Part shown: positions 62,067-64,000 of the stretch, in pieces | Position numbering within the stretch: the stretch's first letter is position 1 | How the letters are laid out: each line of letters starts with the position of its first letter | Made by a program: the position numbers and the translations under genes | The notes under the pieces: generated by a model | The model's input: the letters and a program-made list of their open reading frames with translations, nothing else | Databases searched by the model: none | What the model was told of the DNA's origin: nothing | NCBI GenBank assembly: GCA_016787485.1 | Contig: JAEUUL010000008.1 | Span: 124,001-188,000 of the forward strand | Length of the DNA stretch: 64,000 nt | Source of the DNA: Bacteroidota bacterium | GTDB lineage: Bacteria > Bacteroidota > Bacteroidia > NS11-12g > UBA955 | Direction of reading: 5' to 3'

Positions 62067-63419
62067 TTAAACAGAAGCCGGAGCAAATACTTTCTCTGCA
62101 ACCAGGCCATAATTCCGCTGCATGCAGGCCTGTGGCTCATTTACATGCCATTCGAATTCCTCGCGGAAATGACGTATTGCGGCAGCTACCGGCCAGGCTG
62201 CGGCATCTCCCAGCGGACAAATGGTATTGCCTTCGATTTTGCGCTGAATATCCCAGAGTAAATCTATGTCTTCCATTTTTCCATGACCGTATTCCAGGCG
62301 GTGCAATACTTTTTCCATCCAGCCTGTGCCTTCGCGGCAGGGACTGCATTGACCACAACTTTCATGGTGATAAAAGCGGGTAAAATTCCATGTATTGCGC
62401 ACAATACACTGGTCCTCATCGTACACAATAAACCCGCCACTGCCCAGCATACTACCAGTGGCAAATCCACCGTCGGCAAGGCTTTCGTAACTCATCAGCC
62501 GGTCTTCGCCTGCTGCAGTTTTTGTAACCAGAAAATGCGGCAAAATGGGAACAGATGATCCACCGGGCACACAGGCTTTCAGGCGTTTGCCATTTTTCAT
62601 GCCTCCGCACCATTCTTCACTGTTTAAAAATTCGTCTACAGAAATTCCCAGTTCAATTTCATAAACTCCCGGTTTCCGGATATTTCCGCTGGCCGAAATC
62701 AGTTTTGTTCCGGTGCTTTTGCCAATTCCGATTTTAGCATATTCATCTCCTCCATCGTTCACAATGGGTACAACCGCGGCAATGGTCTCCACATTGTTTA
62801 CCACAGTAGGACAGCCCCACAAACCCTTTACAGCCGGGAAAGGCGGCTTAATACGCGGATTGCCCCGTTTGCCCTCCAGACTTTCAATAAGGGCGGTTTC
62901 TTCTCCGCAGATATATGCGCCTGCACCAGGGCTTACTGCCAAATCCAGATTGTAACCGCTGCCCAGTATGTTTTTGCCGAGCCAGCCGTTAGCGTATGCT
63001 TCTGCAATGGCTTTCTCCAGGATGCGCAATACATACATATATTCGCCACGGATATAGATATAACTCTGATTTGCCCCCAATGCGAAGGAAGAAGTAATCA
63101 TACCCTCGATAAGCAAATGGGGAATTTTTTCCATGAGATAGCGGTCTTTGAAAGTACCTGGTTCACTCTCATCTGCATTGCACAGAAGGTAACGGGGCAC
63201 ACCCTCAGGTTTTGCCAGAAAACTCCACTTCATGCCGGTAGGAAATCCGGCTCCGCCACGGCCGCGCAAACCTGATTTTTTTACTTCTTCCACCACCTCA
63301 TCCGGGGTCATGGTTTTCAAGGCTTTCTCTACAGACCTGTAACCACCGTTTTTGCGATAGACGTCGTAGGATGCAATTCCTTCAATATTTGCGTGCTCAA
63401 GCAGAAGTTTTCTTCCCAT
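62067..63419 (-). CDS. nuoF: NADH-quinone oxidoreductase subunit F
   Basis: A 450-residue NADH-oxidising subunit of complex I. The NADH/FMN region has GLRGRGGAGFPTGMKW and the FMN stretch RYLLCNADESEPGTFKDR. The N3 [4Fe-4S] cluster is bound by SCGQCSPCREG plus the later cysteine in TICPLGDAAAWP. All catalytic residues are present. It starts 5 nt after the small gene upstream, continuing the nuoE transcript. It is followed by an inverted repeat and the 11-kb cassette before nuoG resumes, which is an unusual gap for subunits of one complex. Confidence 0.95.
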   Translation of the reverse strand: MGRKLLLEHANIEGIASYDVYRKNGGYRSVEKALKTMTPDEVVEEVKKSGLRGRGGAGFPTGMKWSFLAKPEGVPRYLLCNADESEPGTFKDRYLMEKIPHLLIEGMITSSFALGANQSYIYIRGEYMYVLRILEKAIAEAYANGWLGKNILGSGYNLDLAVSPGAGAYICGEETALIESLEGKRGNPRIKPPFPAVKGLWGCPTVVNNVETIAAVVPIVNDGGDEYAKIGIGKSTGTKLISASGNIRKPGVYEIELGISVDEFLNSEEWCGGMKNGKRLKACVPGGSSVPILPHFLVTKTAAGEDRLMSYESLADGGFATGSMLGSGGFIVYDEDQCIVRNTWNFTRFYHHESCGQCSPCREGTGWMEKVLHRLEYGHGKMEDIDLLWDIQRKIEGNTICPLGDAAAWPVAAAIRHFREEFEWHVNEPQACMQRNYGLVAEKVFAPASV

Positions 63420-63424
63420 TTTTA

Positions 63425-63928
63425 TTACTTCAAAAATCCAAAACTTATTTCGTGTATTCCATCGGTACGAATATCAAAGGATAACACAGTTCCTGTTTCC
63501 CGGTTGATATACCGCATACCGTTTTCGCCGAACAATTTCAAATTCGGACTGTTATAGAGTGCTTTTTTTATATCCTCTTTGGTGCTTCCTGCACCCAGTG
63601 AAGTGCCATTCAACAGCAGCGTGCCGCTGAACGAGTTTCGGGTCATAAATGCAGTATCGGATTGAAACGCCAGACGATATGCCATTTTACCGCCTGTTGC
63701 CTGTTCGGCCATAATTCCCAGGCTATCATAATAATACCGCTGCACCGAACCCATGTCTTTGTTCCTGTTGAATGCGCCAAACACAACTTTCAGCCCTTCA
63801 GTACTTTTCACAGCACTCACATCGGTTCCGTTGACAGCAATGGTGTGCTGCATTGTAGACACCACAAAGGCAGGCCCTTTTGCAGGTGGCGCAGTGAACA
63901 TCGATATGGCAAGGCCCATCCAGAACAT
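63425..63928 (-). CDS. Small exported protein between nuoE and nuoF
   Basis: A 167-residue protein. The first ~18 residues (MFWMGLAISMFTAPPAKG) may be a short signal peptide or membrane segment. The rest has two related halves of about 65-70 residues: the first with IAVNGTDVS, then YYYDSLGIMA, then KMAYRLAFQ; the second with LLLNGTSLGAGS, then MRYINRETGTVLSFDI, then IHEISFGF. This suggests an internal duplication of a small beta domain. It overlaps the nuoE stop by one base (TAATG) and precedes nuoF by 5 nt, so it is translated with complex I subunits. I do not know a complex I accessory subunit of this kind. Confidence 0.7.
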   Translation of the reverse strand: MFWMGLAISMFTAPPAKGPAFVVSTMQHTIAVNGTDVSAVKSTEGLKVVFGAFNRNKDMGSVQRYYYDSLGIMAEQATGGKMAYRLAFQSDTAFMTRNSFSGTLLLNGTSLGAGSTKEDIKKALYNSPNLKLFGENGMRYINRETGTVLSFDIRTDGIHEISFGFLK

Positions 63929-64000
63929 TACATGCCCATATAATTGGCTCTGGGGTTTGCCCTGTACTTCTCTATCAGGGCATCTACTTTCTCTTCGGTC
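63928..64000 (-). CDS. nuoE: NADH-quinone oxidoreductase subunit E, C-terminal end
   Basis: Only the last 23 codons are inside the window: TEEKVDALIEKYRANPRANY and three more residues before TAA. The TEEKVDALIEKY helix is like the tail of NuoE proteins, and position directly before nuoF supports the call. The [2Fe-2S] motif lies outside. The identification relies mainly on context. The stop shares one base with the ATG of the small gene that follows. Confidence 0.65.
   Translation of the reverse strand, partial: TEEKVDALIEKYRANPRANYMGM

Overview
The window looks like chromosome of a Bacteroidota bacterium, probably in the Chitinophagales/Saprospirales range. The evidence is: six proteins with type IX secretion (T9SS) C-terminal sorting domains, a fused LpxC-FabZ, a NuoG that lacks its molybdopterin domain, promoters of the Bacteroidota TTG / TAnnTTTG type, and almost no Shine-Dalgarno sequences. 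I saw no rRNA, tRNA, CRISPR array, insertion sequence or phage gene.

Layout. 1-4.7 kb: the end of prfB, a LamG-type T9SS cargo, a Tat-exported pirin, and a BNR-repeat T9SS cargo. 4.7-7.6 kb (minus): methionine-type aminotransferase, omega-amidase and an RdhA/QueG-like iron-sulfur protein. 7.6-12.5 kb: a 7-TM protein, a SAM-I riboswitch controlling a metB-type gene and homoserine dehydrogenase, then cinA. 12.6-17.3 kb: a GltD-like flavoprotein fused to ferredoxin domains, with 2-oxoacid:ferredoxin oxidoreductase alpha and beta subunits. 17.4-20.6 kb: an AT-rich T9SS cargo and an OsmC-like protein. 20.6-25.1 kb (minus): papain-like peptidase, outer-membrane barrel and a TPR adenylate cyclase. 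25.3-31.5 kb: the lipid A cluster lpxD, lpxC-fabZ, lpxA, with a CAP-domain protein inside it and an atypical ABC ATPase after it. 31.5-42.2 kb: FG-GAP T9SS protein (minus), murF, a 1.7-kilo-residue PKD T9SS protein and an OmpA-family protein. 42.2-48.5 kb (minus): a lipoprotein, a 1637-residue T9SS protein and a small secreted protein. 48.9-64 kb (minus): a complex I operon (nuoE end, small gene, nuoF, then nuoG, nuoH).

The most unusual feature is that the nuo operon is split between nuoF and nuoG by an 11-kb cassette of three Sec-exported proteins: a 571-residue outer-membrane barrel, a 2422-residue multidomain protein without a T9SS signal, and a 664-residue fibronectin-type protein. The cassette has its own promoter, sits behind a 12-bp inverted repeat after nuoF, and nuoG has a separate promoter candidate downstream. 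I do not recognise it as a described system.

A second theme is promoter geometry. At five genes the -7 box ends exactly 4 nt before the start codon, and at several others 2-11 nt before it. This implies leaderless or nearly leaderless mRNAs and changes some start codon choices (for example lpxD). Two further points: a 33-codon fragment upstream of the lipoprotein gene is a decayed paralogue of the neighbouring 1637-residue protein, and the small secreted gene at 42.2-42.9 kb appears to be shifted out of frame at a 7-base homopolymer.
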